Shown: positions 24,945 through 35,269 of the stretch, one piece after another
How positions within the stretch are numbered: the stretch's first letter is position 1
How the letters are laid out: each line of letters opens with the position of its first letter
From: Asterias amurensis
Lineage: Eukaryota > Echinodermata > Asteroidea > Forcipulatida > Asteriidae
Direction: 5' to 3'
Assembly: GCF_032118995.1 (NCBI RefSeq)
Contig: NC_092650.1
Coordinates: 27,335,501-27,399,500, forward strand
DNA: 64,000 nt
Program-made: the position numbers and the translations under genes
The notes under the pieces: generated by a model
Seen by the model: only the letters and a program-made list of their open reading frames with translations
Databases searched by the model: none
What the model was told of the DNA's origin: nothing

Positions 24945-25390
24945 GATGAAAATTGAGCCTTGCCGACTCAACCACGAGATGATGTTGGATGAAATTTGCA
25001 CCGATGGTTTGACGATTGAATGACGAATGCCATCAAAAATGGCGCAGTGAAATACTATTGCATTCTGGGTAATATTATTCTGAAAGAAAAACAATCTGCA
25101 TTCCATGGTTCGCACGCGGTATGGCTAGAACAACAGTGTGGTCGTTGTATGGGACCAGCGAGAAAAGTACGTAAAGTATAGAGGGAAGCAGGGGCTAGGC
25201 GGGGACAGGACCAAGAAAGGGGGGGGGGGGGTTCTCCTATCAACCTGAGAAATAAAAAAATATTTAGTTTCTGGAAACTCGGAGTCTCATAAAGTAAAAT
25301 TAGTTAAGCATTACCCTCAAGCTATTTCCTTAAGCTCCTCCATTCCACAAACCATGATTAAAAAAAGAAAAAGAAAAAAAAGGGGGCCGT
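24945..25390. promoter_or_regulatory. 5' flank of LSM14
   Basis: The LSM14 first coding exon starts at 24944 on the minus strand, so its promoter and 5' UTR must be in this stretch. There is a G-run (about 25218-25228) and no TATA box at an obvious distance. Confidence 0.35.
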
Positions 25391-25394
25391 TTAA

Positions 25395-25743
25395 AGGATT
25401 CAGGTACTTTTTTAAAATGTCCACAGATTTACATTATTACTAAGGTTGTGTAGTTTTTGAGAAATGAGTAAAACAAGTCACAAAATAGTTTTGGTCTCAT
25501 GAAACCAAAATTGTTTTAGCATGTAGTTTTACCAAAACCATAGCATAACTGGTTAACACGTTTTTACATGCTAAACCTGAGACGAAAATTATTACTTTTA
25601 CTCATTTCTCAAAAACTACAGCACCTCAGTAAGTACAGTTTCAAGGGAAGCGTTCTCCTGTCATAATCTTCAAACTGTGTAAGTTTAATGTAAATATGTG
25701 GACATTGTGTGTTTTTTGTTAGGAAAAAGTACATATTATACCC
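25395..25743. mobile_element. TTAA-flanked MITE, family D
   Basis: TTAA at 25391-25394 and 25744-25747. The left part AATGTCCACAGATTTACATT and TAGTTTTTGAGAAATGAGTA is repeated in reverse complement on the right (TACTCATTTCTCAAAAACTA and AATGTAAATATGTGGACATT). The terminus TTAAAGGATT resembles TTAAAGG in families A and E. Non-coding. Confidence 0.8.
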
Positions 25744-25747
25744 TTAA

Positions 25748-26918
25748 ATTATACCTCCATGATTCTACCTCCCTGTCAACAATGGTGTCTTGCACCATGG
25801 AGGAAGGATTTTTCCTCCATGCTTGCACGTTCGCAATGATGATACGACACGAGAGACAGCAGTCTTTGTTGGCTAAGTTCACTTTGTTAGCCAATATTGC
25901 AGCACGAATGACTGAAAAAGAGACATCTGTCTCAGCATGCCTTGATCGAAATCCAGTTTTGTAGACAAGCTTGCCCTTATTTTTTTTTATAGGAGATTCT
26001 GTCGCCGGAGAAATTCTTGGTGTTTTTTGTTGTATTAAAAAACTACTTCTGGTGTAGCGCCCTCTTTTGAATCATCCCCACCCAGCCCATGTTTTAGGGA
26101 GCTTTCGATTCGGGAAGGGAAGAGGGAGCGAGACGGTATATATAAGAGTAACCCCAGTATATGAGCATCTTGACGTGTTTTACCATCTTTCAATTCCCAT
26201 CGAGCATGTATTCGTGTATTCGGTTTGTTACAACAATTCAGGGCTTTTGTTTTCTGGTTGAAAAACAATCTACAGCATCAGCCCCCCACCCCCCCCCCAA
26301 CACACACACACACCCATGTTTATGGTGTAAACCGAGGACTTCTCTTTGTTCTCCCATTGTTTGGACATAGTTTATTTTTCAGACGTCCCAATTGGTTTTG
26401 TACATGAAATCGAATTGAGGACGTCCTCGGTGTGACTTTTCCCGGATCCCCTTTTGTTAAAGTCCTCGGTTTGAATGCGTAGACATGCCCACGCCCACAC
26501 ACACCCGCACGCACACACCCCACGAAAGAAAAGAAGAAAAAGAAAAAAACAAAACTACTGAAAACTAACACAATTGATGTTAAATTTTCGTTAGATTGGT
26601 TTTGGGGCACTTGCCAAGTTTACCGCTGTATTCAAATTCATTATGTCAACTTTGGTATACCGTCATAATTGTCATTAATAGATTTGACAACATTATGAGG
26701 TAATTTATTTAGGTTGGTTATTAGATCAGTGCTTGACCAAAACAAGTTTGTGCGCAAGAGGAAGTGGTAAGTTGAAAATAAAATATAAGTCGACGTCTTT
26801 ATACACTGTGAGCCAATTCTTGGTATTCTGTGCCTCTGAAATTAAAAAAACATATTTAAGCCGTTTGGTCAAAAAGTCGGATATTGCCGAATTCTTTTTT
26901 GTTTCAGCGTGCATTAAA
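25748..26918. other. Gap between LSM14 and the fibrinogen-domain gene
   Basis: Mostly unique sequence with a C-rich/CA microsatellite at about 26280-26313. No gene is recognised. The last 200 bp should contain the FReD gene promoter. An acceptor-like TTTTTTGTTTCAG ends at 26907, so a non-coding 5' exon further upstream is possible. The segment TGCGCAAGAGGAAGTGGTAA at about 26752 recurs near the decayed duplicate at 30173. Confidence 0.5.
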
Positions 26919-29517
26919 ATGGCACCAGCATGTGTAAAACTTACCATACTAGTCTTCATAGCTTATTTTGCTATGAGAGCAAGATCACAAACTCAGCAAA
27001 GCATTGGGGCTTCGACAAGTGAGACTGAACGATGTGTGTGTCAGCCACACATCACAGTCAATCCGCCCGTTTGCGGACGCTCCGCAAATCAAACGGCTTC
27101 TTCTGAGATACAAGGTCTCAAACGACAGCTGGAGGAGCTGCAAGATGCAGTATCTACCCTAGTCAAAGTCATTTATGGTAAGTTTATTATGTTATTGTTT
27201 TGACAATGTTCGACTAATCAGCTAAAACTTGCTCAAAATTCTCCTGTAAATTGAAGATTGTTTCCCCCTTTTACAATACCGAACATTAATTTGGATGAAA
27301 TCACACATTTTGGGAGCTTTGTTTGTTTTCCTATTTACCCTAAGAAGTAATTATTCTCTCGTCCTCGGAATAACATATGGATACTTCCCAAGGGTCATTA
27401 AATTCAGTTAAAGAAAATTAGGTTAACTTTATAAAGAAAAAGTTGTTTCATCCCGTCAATACCGACAAGTAGTTTAATTTCTTAAATTTGTTTGAACCAG
27501 GCTCACATTACAGCCGAAATAACAAAGAGAACCACAGCGACGAGAGCCAGTTATTAATGGGCCGTATTCATAAAAATAATAGCAATTGCCTTTTCTAGGC
27601 TTTTGCTTATATCTTTATACATAGTATTATGTAAGGAAAAGCCTAGAAAAAGCAATTGCTAAGTTTTATGAATACGGCCCAATTGTGGCTTTAAACTGAG
27701 TACATGCGTTTGAAAGCTTGGGTTTAAAAATACTTAGCGTAAAACCTGCAGTCGCAGGTTCACATCCCGCATTAAATAAATTGTGGAATAATTCAAGTCC
27801 TTTGTTTTTTACCTGTTGGAATTTCCTTGCACAGAGTTTTGAATATTAAATGGAACTAATTAAGTCGTTGCATGTATACGGGAATAACAAAAGAATGTTT
27901 GGGGTTTTCATCAATGTGTACAGCTGCCTTTCCAAAGGATTGTTCCGAGATTTTTGCAAGTGGTGCATCGTTCAGTGGCGTGTACACGGTTCAACCTCTA
28001 GGCTCCGGTGGGGCTGTCAATGTGTATTGTGATATGGAGACAGACGGTGGTGGATGGACGGTAAGATAACACACTATTACCGATAACTCCGCACCCATGC
28101 AAGGTTGTCATTTCTCTGTTCCATTTGACACAACATTCAACTGAAACGTGTCTGAGATTGTTTGCTTTTCCCGCAAACCTTGCGTACAAGCATTGCGAAC
28201 AATCCACTATACACAAACCCATCTTTTTCATTAATAATGAAAGTCAAAGTATTTTCAAAAATCCAAAAAGGCCAAAATTCTATTGCTCAAATTTTGAAAA
28301 CGTTTTGTTCGGTTTCGTTTGCCATTGGGTCTCTATTAATGGCCTAAGATTGCACCACAGAGCATCGAGAATGCAAAATTTTCCCGGGCCCTTAAGCGGG
28401 CCCGGATGCCGTGAAGGCTTCACACTCTCATGCTAACTCAAATTGACAGAATTGCCCCCTAAAATTTGTGTCATAGATCCGCACCTGAACTTGACGCTGT
28501 TAACCCAAAAGGTCCGACTGCTGCTCACATTTCAAAGGCTTATGTTCTGTTCCAATTTTCGCCTCTTATTGGCCTAATGATAAGATTGCAGCACAGAGCA
28601 TCTAGAATGCAAAATTTTCCCGGGCCCTTCGGCGGGCCCGGACCTCATGCCCTTAATGACACCACCCTCTGCTTCATAGCAGGCTCTATCTTTAATAGAT
28701 CAAATAAAATTGAAGAAGACTATATTATAGGAATAAAAAAAAGACACTTCCCTTTGATAGGTTTTCCAGCGGCGGAAGGACGGCAGTGTTGATTTCTTTT
28801 TGGACTTTGCCAACTACAGCCGTGGCTTTGGGAATCTAGAAGGGGAGTTCTGGCTCGGTAATGACAACTTGCACCGTCTGACTGCTCAGGGCGAGTACGA
28901 ACTCCGCGTCGATCTCTCAGACTTCCAAAACGAATCCAGTTATGCCAACTATGAATCGTTCAGCATCGCTGATGAGAGCGACAACTATAGGCTGACGGTA
29001 AGGGGCTACTCATCAGGGACCGCAGGTATGAATTTAAGATCATTCTCGCAAAAACCAGTACAGGAAAACTAATTGACAATTCGGCATTATTAATAACTGC
29101 CACATAATGGGTCCAGTATTTTGTTTCAATCCAAGCCAAAGTTCTACAACCCAAATAACTGAATACCAACATTAAAACCATAAAGATTGCAAAGTTGTTG
29201 CTATGTAATTAAAAAAATAATAATAATCAGATTAACGAAAAAGTTAAAACGTCGTGTTTGTTTCAGGTGACTCGTTGATACACCAGAATCAGAACCAGTT
29301 CTCTATCAAAGACCAAGACAACGATGCAGGCGACAGGAACTGTGCCCAGCTGTACCACGGTGCGTGGTGGTTCAGGAACTGCTTCTCAACTCATCTTAAC
29401 GGGGTATATCTTCGGACCACGGCTGAATTTGCTCAGGGAATTATTTGGTATGGCTGGAAGAGGTCGTATTCTCCACTCAAAACCACAGAGATGAAAATTC
29501 GACCCTCTTCACGTTAA
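26919..29517 (+). CDS. Secreted fibrinogen-related (FReD) lectin-like protein, 4 exons, 303 aa
   Basis: Exons 26919-27177, 27924-28060, 28761-29025 and 29267-29517 join in phases 1, 0, 1. Residues 1-23 form a signal peptide ([20 protein letters not shown]). A Cys-containing spacer and a short coiled coil follow ([20 protein letters not shown]), the kind of stalk that oligomerises ficolin/tachylectin-type proteins. The C-terminal ~215 residues are a fibrinogen C-terminal domain: [50 protein letters not shown], a Ca-site-like [12 protein letters not shown] and GAWWFRNC followed by LNGVY. All four conserved domain cysteines are present. Family members bind acetylated or other glycans in innate recognition. 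The exact ligand cannot be read here, and no collagen stretch is present, so it is not a classical ficolin. Confidence 0.93.
27559..27680. mobile_element. 122-bp MITE in FReD intron 1
   Basis: Terminal inverted repeats GGGCCGTATTCATAAAA / TTTTATGAATACGGCCC, with a second inner pair AGCAATTGCCTTTTCTAGGC / GCCTAGAAAAAGCAATTGCT. The whole sequence can fold back on itself. A relic with a GGCCCAATTTCATAAAA end is at about 46031. Confidence 0.8.
28315..28660. repeat. Direct duplication with GC hairpin in FReD intron 2
   Basis: Two copies (about 28328-28415 and 28565-28650) share CACAGAGCATC and GAATGCAAAATTTTCCCGGG. Each ends in a hairpin of the form CCGGGCCC-loop-GGGCCCGG (loops TTAAGC and TTCGGC). 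Different loops with intact stems suggest that the stem is maintained. Confidence 0.65.
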
Positions 29518-29927
29518 TAAAAACACCATACCACTTATAAGTTGCCGCTCGTAGTAAAAAAAAATGATAACAACTAAAGGCTGACATCGTTTTTTGTTTA
29601 CAGTATGCCAGTGAAGAAGACTCGTTGTGGTCGAAACGTAATAACGTAAAAAGTTTTCTTTGTCTCGTTTTGTTTTGTTCCTGGATCGAATTTACCTAAA
29701 AACCATATACAAGTAACTGTATTTACAAGTTGATGTCAATCTTAAGATGGTGTGTCTTTGATTGAGCGCCTTGTCAAAACTGTAGAATTGCTGTTTTGTT
29801 TTTATGAATGTATAATCAAGTTTGTTTTCTCTTCTTTAAAACTTCAAAAGAATTAAGTGCATTTCGTAGTTGGTTTTTCAAGATTGCTTTTTTTCTTGTG
29901 TTATTTCTAAACTTATACGAACACAAT

Positions 29928-29933
29928 AATAAA
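29928..29933 (+). terminator. Candidate polyadenylation signal of the FReD gene
   Basis: AATAAA about 410 bp after the stop codon. Another AATAAA overlaps the stop itself (29516-29521) but is too close to serve alone. Confidence 0.35.
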
Positions 29934-30128
29934 ATGTAAAATTAGTATTCACGTATCACTTTACTAGAGTTTGACAGAATGAAGCCTATTAATGGTAACT
30001 TAAGATTAATATCGAGTTTATTTTGACACTACATTCAGTCCTGTTCGCTGTACTGTCTAGATACTTGCCTTTATAGATAAGATAACATTTTAAGGCAATA
30101 GTTTTTGACAAAAACAACCTTTGTTAGG

Positions 30129-30400
30129 GTAGGTTTTTGAATCAATGCTTGACAAAGAAAAACGTTTTTGCGCAAGAGGAAGTTGTAAGTTGAAAATATC
30201 ATAAATCAATGTTTTCACTACGAGCTAAACAATGTTGTTATTGCAACAATGTTGTGCTTCTAAAGTGCAACCATAAACTGCTGTTTCAGAAAGTACATGA
30301 TTGCCCACAATAACAAATACTGGTTTCATTTACAACGGGCGAGACTGAACAATGTATGTGCCAGCCACTCGTCACAATCAACCTGCCCGTTAGCCTTGAC
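30129..30400 (+). pseudogene. Decayed partial duplicate of the FReD 5' end
   Basis: The order of matches mirrors the FReD gene start: TGCGCAAGAGGAAGT-GTAAGTTGAAAAT (about 30170, parent about 26752), the CTGTTTCAG acceptor-like site (30281-30289), and then a stretch encoding TGETEQCMCQPLVTINLPV, matching [18 protein letters not shown] of exon 1. The signal-peptide codons between them are missing and no fibrinogen domain follows. It is a relic, or the 5' end of a decayed second gene copy. Confidence 0.65.
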
Positions 30401-31884
30401 AAAGGCGTTGGGGATTTATTTTCATTAATATGCTTTTTTTTTAGTTTGTTTACCCTTTGCGCTAGTATTGCGCTATTCCCGGGCTATACTATATACATTA
30501 CTGTTGACAGTCTCCGTGTGCACATTCAAGAGTATGATTAGACGGTGCTTGCATGGTGTGAGATATTATACGTGGACTCTCTGAATAAAAAACTTGGTGG
30601 TTCTGTGTTGAGCTGCCAGGGCAATAGACCTGTAGGTAACCTTACAACTATTTTGGTTAGTAAGATTTCGATATTATTATTATAAGTTTGTTTTGTATAA
30701 AAATGCATAACAATCACTGGCAGCGTGTTTAGCTGCAGGGCGCCCTCTGTTGTTGCGGTGTCGGAAACACGTAGCCGCTAACTGCACACTTATAGACACT
30801 TTCATGTAGCTTTCGAGTTCAGTTTATCCGCTCATTTTTCAAATCTCCAACCGCACGTTATAATGGTGTAAAATGAAACTGTGTTTCATACATTTTAAGT
30901 GCAAAATTTGCCATAGTCCCTAAAACCGTGACGTCACATTGCAAATGCATTGTCCTTTTTGTTCAGACAACTTCTTTTTTTTTTTTTTTTTAATTCTCTT
31001 TGAATGTACAGACCCATTATTTGCTGTTATCCAATGGCGTCATGTTTATAAATTTGCTCTGAAAGTAAGAAATTTGTCCCATTTTTTATGTTGAGATAAG
31101 GTCGGCTCACATGAGTGCATAACAAAACTCAATTTGACCTTGGAGAGGTATATGTGAAACCACAGAACCAGCTTTCAGCAAACTCGCGAGACTTGCTCAG
31201 TTCACACGGGATTGAACACAATGAAATCCGAGTGAGTGACTCTTGAATTAATCTCAGACAAAGAAATGTTAAATGGGCGGGAAAAGAAGGACTCGAAATC
31301 GGGTAGAGAATGAACTCTCGTTTGATAAACTGAATTATTGTTTTATTTCTTCTCTTTGTGGTGTTCATTTATTATAGTTTACAAAAAATGTCACTGTGTT
31401 TACAAAAAACAATTATCAACCACCTACCATAATCGATGGGCATGCATATTAATTGGATAAAATATGATCACAAAATAGGTAATCTTCTATCCCCTTTTAT
31501 TTTTTAAAATACCTTTAAGCAAGTCATACATTTTCAAATTTAATAGTCAACAAGATATACAATACCCTTCAAATTCACAATTTAAGGGATGTTAATGAGA
31601 ATACTGTAACCCAGTGCACTTTACAATAGTTAACACATGTTTATTTACTGAACTTAATAAATATACTGTAATTGTTTACACAAAATAGAACTTAAGTTAA
31701 TTAGATGTAGTGGAAAAATATAAAAGTTATCTGCTCTCAGAAACAGATACAGATGTGTCCTTTTTGTAGCAAATGCCTACCCGTGTGTCAGTTTGCTATG
31801 GGTACGTGATTAGCCTTCGCGTGTTAGAAAAACTAAACAAGAGCGTTCAGTTAGCCGTCATGTGATACTCATCTCTGCCATGGA

Positions 31885-31975
31885 GTCGATTTCATAAAGA
31901 GTGAGGACTAGTCCTAACTTAGGACTAGTCCTAGGGGATATACAAAACGTGTGGCTAGTCCTAAGTTAGGACGAG
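31885..31975. mobile_element. Short palindromic repeat (AGTCCTAACTTAGGACT)
   Basis: GACTAGTCCTAACTTAGGAC and, about 50 bp further on, GGCTAGTCCTAAGTTAGGAC form a compact palindromic cluster, a small MITE-like unit. Confidence 0.5.
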
Positions 31976-33359
31976 TAACTCAGCCACTACAGCCACAGCG
32001 TGTTAGCAAGGCCCACAATCAAAGAGCTGCTTAACGGTATAAGCAAAATGTCTTGTTAACTGTAGCATAACAATGTGCTCATCATGAGTGTATTCGCAGA
32101 TAAGCCAGAACATAAGGCGGTTATCTTGGGCGTTCATCGTTGATTTGTTTTGTTACGTCATTCATTTTCATATGTGAGCACTGGATAATAGTACGCCTTT
32201 TCTTGTGTTTATGGTTGGCAGCGCTATGAAATGGAAATGGCACAGTTAGCACAACATTGGCTGTTTGAAATTTGGTCCGGTTCTACTATGTCACTTTATG
32301 TGATATAGAAGCCAGCCAGGCGACGTGGCGTCTATCGTCTGCTCTTTCTTGTTCTACGTCGGCTACGTAGTCAAAACTGCGTTTGATAACAACCGCCCTC
32401 TCTTGTTTGCATTCCACACGTGGCGTGGGGTATAGACTGGTCCCCTTATAAGACAGGTACTTTTCAGAACTAGTGATTTCATTGGCTACATTGATGCCAT
32501 TGGATACAAGCGTGCAGCAGTGATGTAAGCTTTACACATCATTTTGTTTTGATGAGTCTGAGGCGATGTTGATGCAGATTACAAACATTTCCGGACCAAT
32601 CATGCAAAACAATGGAAAGCTAACTTCCTGTCGTCTGCATGCAGTGACCACATGTGTACAGTACATAAGTAGGTGAATGAGTTGAGTGCGTATCTCCTTG
32701 TAAAATGAATATAAAGGTGAAAGGTGGTTATGGACGGGGATTGACCTCTGGGTTAGGGGCCACTCTCTGGTTCACGAGCCTCGAAGTGTGACGTCAGATA
32801 ATCTGGCTACGCGTGGGGTTGAGGTTGTAAGTGATTTGTCTATTGCATTTCTTTAATGACGTCGTTGTCGTGCTTTGAGTGGTACTTGTTTTTATTAGAA
32901 ATTTTGTCCGAGTCTCGTGATCTTCATTTGCATAATAATGAATATTCATGTCATTTTGAGAAACCATTGTAGTAGTCACAGTTTGTGCAAAAGATGCTTT
33001 GTTGTCCCGACTTGCATATCATATTACAGTATTAACAAATTGTTGGGAATTGCTTTGCGCACTTTGTCTAAGTTACTTCGTTTGTCAGCAATACATTTCG
33101 GAGAAATATGTTGGTTTACAACTGTTTTTCTGAGTTGACGTCATTACTGTTGCTATCAATAAAATACAAAACATTTTAAAGTTGCATAATTTTATTTTGT
33201 TGAAAAGTTACCACAATTAATAGTAATGTTGATTATAATATTTTGATATTCGTCCATTGTCGTCGTCGTGATTGTTGTCAGCGTCGTGTTCGTAATCCTG
33301 AAAGGCATGTAGGTTTATATTGAAATCAATCTTATTCTGTGTAAGTATCTCGTGACTAG

Positions 33360-33590
33360 GTGCATTACCCTCGGCAGATATAACACCAAGTGTAACACCA
33401 TCAGCAGATGTAAAAACAGGTGTTACACCATCAGCAGATGTAACACCAGTTGTTGTAACATCAATAGCAGATGTAACACCTGGTGTAACATCATCAGCAG
33501 ATATAAAAACAGGTGTAAGACCATCAGCAGAAATAACACCAGGTGTAACATCATCAGAAATAACACCAGGTGTAACACCATCAAACAAGC
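33360..33590 (-). repeat. 30-bp minisatellite, second block
   Basis: Seven to eight copies of the same unit, separated from the main block by ~170 bp of unique DNA. On the minus strand it is open in the matching frame and runs into a non-repetitive, His/Asp-rich end (DYEHDADNNHDDDN) stopping near 33217. It could be an alternative last exon of the receptor; I see no clear splice site joining it. Confidence 0.8.
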
Positions 33591-33730
33591 AGAGTGGGAC
33601 TTCGATCTTCTGATGAAAACTTCTTACTGATTTAAAATCTCTCTAGGACAGATCCTTTTCTATAGCTTGACTTGTGCCAAAATGTGGAACTCTCAATATT
33701 ATCCCTTTCTCGTCCTATAACAAAGATGCT

Positions 33731-35269
33731 TTATGAAAACATATTGTTATTGTTATCAGCTGTTACACCGTCAGCAGGTGTAACACCAAGTCTTACATCA
33801 TCGAGATGTGCAACACCAGGTGGAACATCATCAACAGTCATAACACTAAGTGTAACACAATCAGAAGGCGTAACACCAGATATAACAACATCAGCAGGTG
33901 TTACACCAAGTGTAACATCACAAACAGATGTACAACTTGGTGTAACACCATCTGCAGATGTATCACCGGGTTTAGCATCATCAACATATGTATCAGCTGG
34001 TGTAACACTATCAGCGGATGTAACACTATCAGCTGGTGTAACACTATCAGTGGGTGTTACACTATCAGCGGGTGTAACACCAAGTGTACCATCATTATCA
34101 GGTGTCACAACAAGTGTCACAGCACCAACATGTGTAACACCAGGGGTAACACAATTATCAGATGTTACACCATGTATAACACAGTCAGCATTTGCAACAC
34201 CAGGCGTAACATCATCCTTTTGTGCAACGCCAGGTGTGACACCACCATCAGATGTAGCATCAGGCGTAACATTATCCACATTTGTAATACCAGGCGTAAC
34301 GTCACCATCACGTGTAATACTAGGCGTAACATCATCCACATTTGTAATACCAGGGGTAACACCATCATCAGACGCAACACCTTGTGTAACACCATCAGTT
34401 TTTGTGTCACCAGGTGTAACAATATTAGGATGTGCTAAACCAGGTGTAACGCCATCAGCAGATGTAACATCGGGTGAAACACCACCAGTAGATGTAACAC
34501 CACGTGTGACGCCATCTGGAGGTGTAACACTAAGTGTAACACTACCACGTGTAATTCCTGATGGCCCTGGACACTCCTCTTCCTCCCTCAATACCCTCTG
34601 CTTCTCTTTTTCAAGACGCAGTTTATGTTCCTTCACGAGGCTTAAAATAGACGTCTTGACCGATACTTCATCATCACGGAGAGTCATTGTCTCTTTGATT
34701 GAGTCAAGAACTTTTTCCATTCTCGTCACTTCGGCCTTTTGGAAAGAGATATTTAATATAATTATTAACAATTGTATTTTGTTGGTAAATATTTCAAAAC
34801 GTGACATTAAGAACATTGAAGCCTAGAGAGCAGAAAACGTATCATGTTCTTTTTGAAATTGGCTTCGTTTGCCCCTTTTATACTTCATGGCTAGACCAAT
34901 CATTCTGGGTCACATGCACTCTAATGTTGACTTGTGTTCAACTCCTACAAAACATTCGCTGCGAAAACAGCCGTGTGACGTCACTAATCGCTTTGCAGTC
35001 GCAGTCGCAGGCCACCTAGCCTTCCAAAGTCTCCCATTGGCAACCTCGTACTCGGGGTTTTAATGACACACTAATGGCTCTTATCAGTTTGAAAAACCGA
35101 CATATCAGAATAAATAGCGATCGGAACTCACTTTAACGTCAGGGTTTGTGTAGCAGAAATCAATAGTTGGTGATATTGAATCCAATGTGTTCAGCCCTGT
35201 CGACGCACTCTGCCCACCTCGTGCCTTTCTGTCTTTTGACTTCATTTCAAATTGAGAACCCCCGGTCTC
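33731..35269 (-). CDS. GPR158-like: GPCR cytoplasmic tail: coiled coil plus 10-residue repeats
   Basis: Exon 35269-35132 encodes ETGGSQFEMKSKDRKARGG and ends TNPDVK. Exon 34735-33731 starts AEVTRMEKVLDSIKETMTLR, a heptad-rich segment as found after helix 7 in this receptor family, followed by a basic/acidic helix (SLVKEHKLRLEKEKQRVLRE). Then come about 26 copies of a 10-residue unit (consensus near GVTPGVTSAD) ending DNNNNMFS and a stop. All unit-length changes are multiples of three, so the frame stays open for over 260 codons. An alternative reading makes 35245 (MKSKDRK) the start of a separate small gene; the phase match with the helix-7 exon argues against it. Confidence 0.72.

Larger units (their letters stand above)
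30401..33730. other. Region without recognised genes; minor repeats
   Basis: Contains a T-run at about 30970, a small palindromic repeat at 31885-31975 (listed separately), a relic GGCAGCGCTATGAAATGG at about 32218, and a second block of the 30-bp minisatellite at 33360-33590. No coding region supported except possible extension of the GPCR tail repeats into 33217-33588. Confidence 0.5.

Noticed and set aside
26919..29517. Classical ficolin identity
   Set aside because: No collagen Gly-X-Y stretch is present; a short coiled coil takes its place, so only a general FReD call is made.
33360..34565. CRISPR array (regular ~30-bp repeats)
   Set aside because: There are no unique spacers between repeats, units are contiguous and coding, and the genome is eukaryotic.
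33672..34826. 384-codon plus-strand ORF and a 210-codon ORF in another frame over the minisatellite
   Set aside because: They exist only because the 30-bp unit has no stop codons in those frames. The minus frame alone continues into a non-repetitive coiled-coil exon with fitting splice sites.
35132..35245. Separate gene starting MKSKDRKARGG
   Set aside because: A good start context exists, but the frame is open upstream to an acceptor at 35269 that fits phase 0 from the helix-7 exon, and the tail position agrees with GPR158-type receptors.
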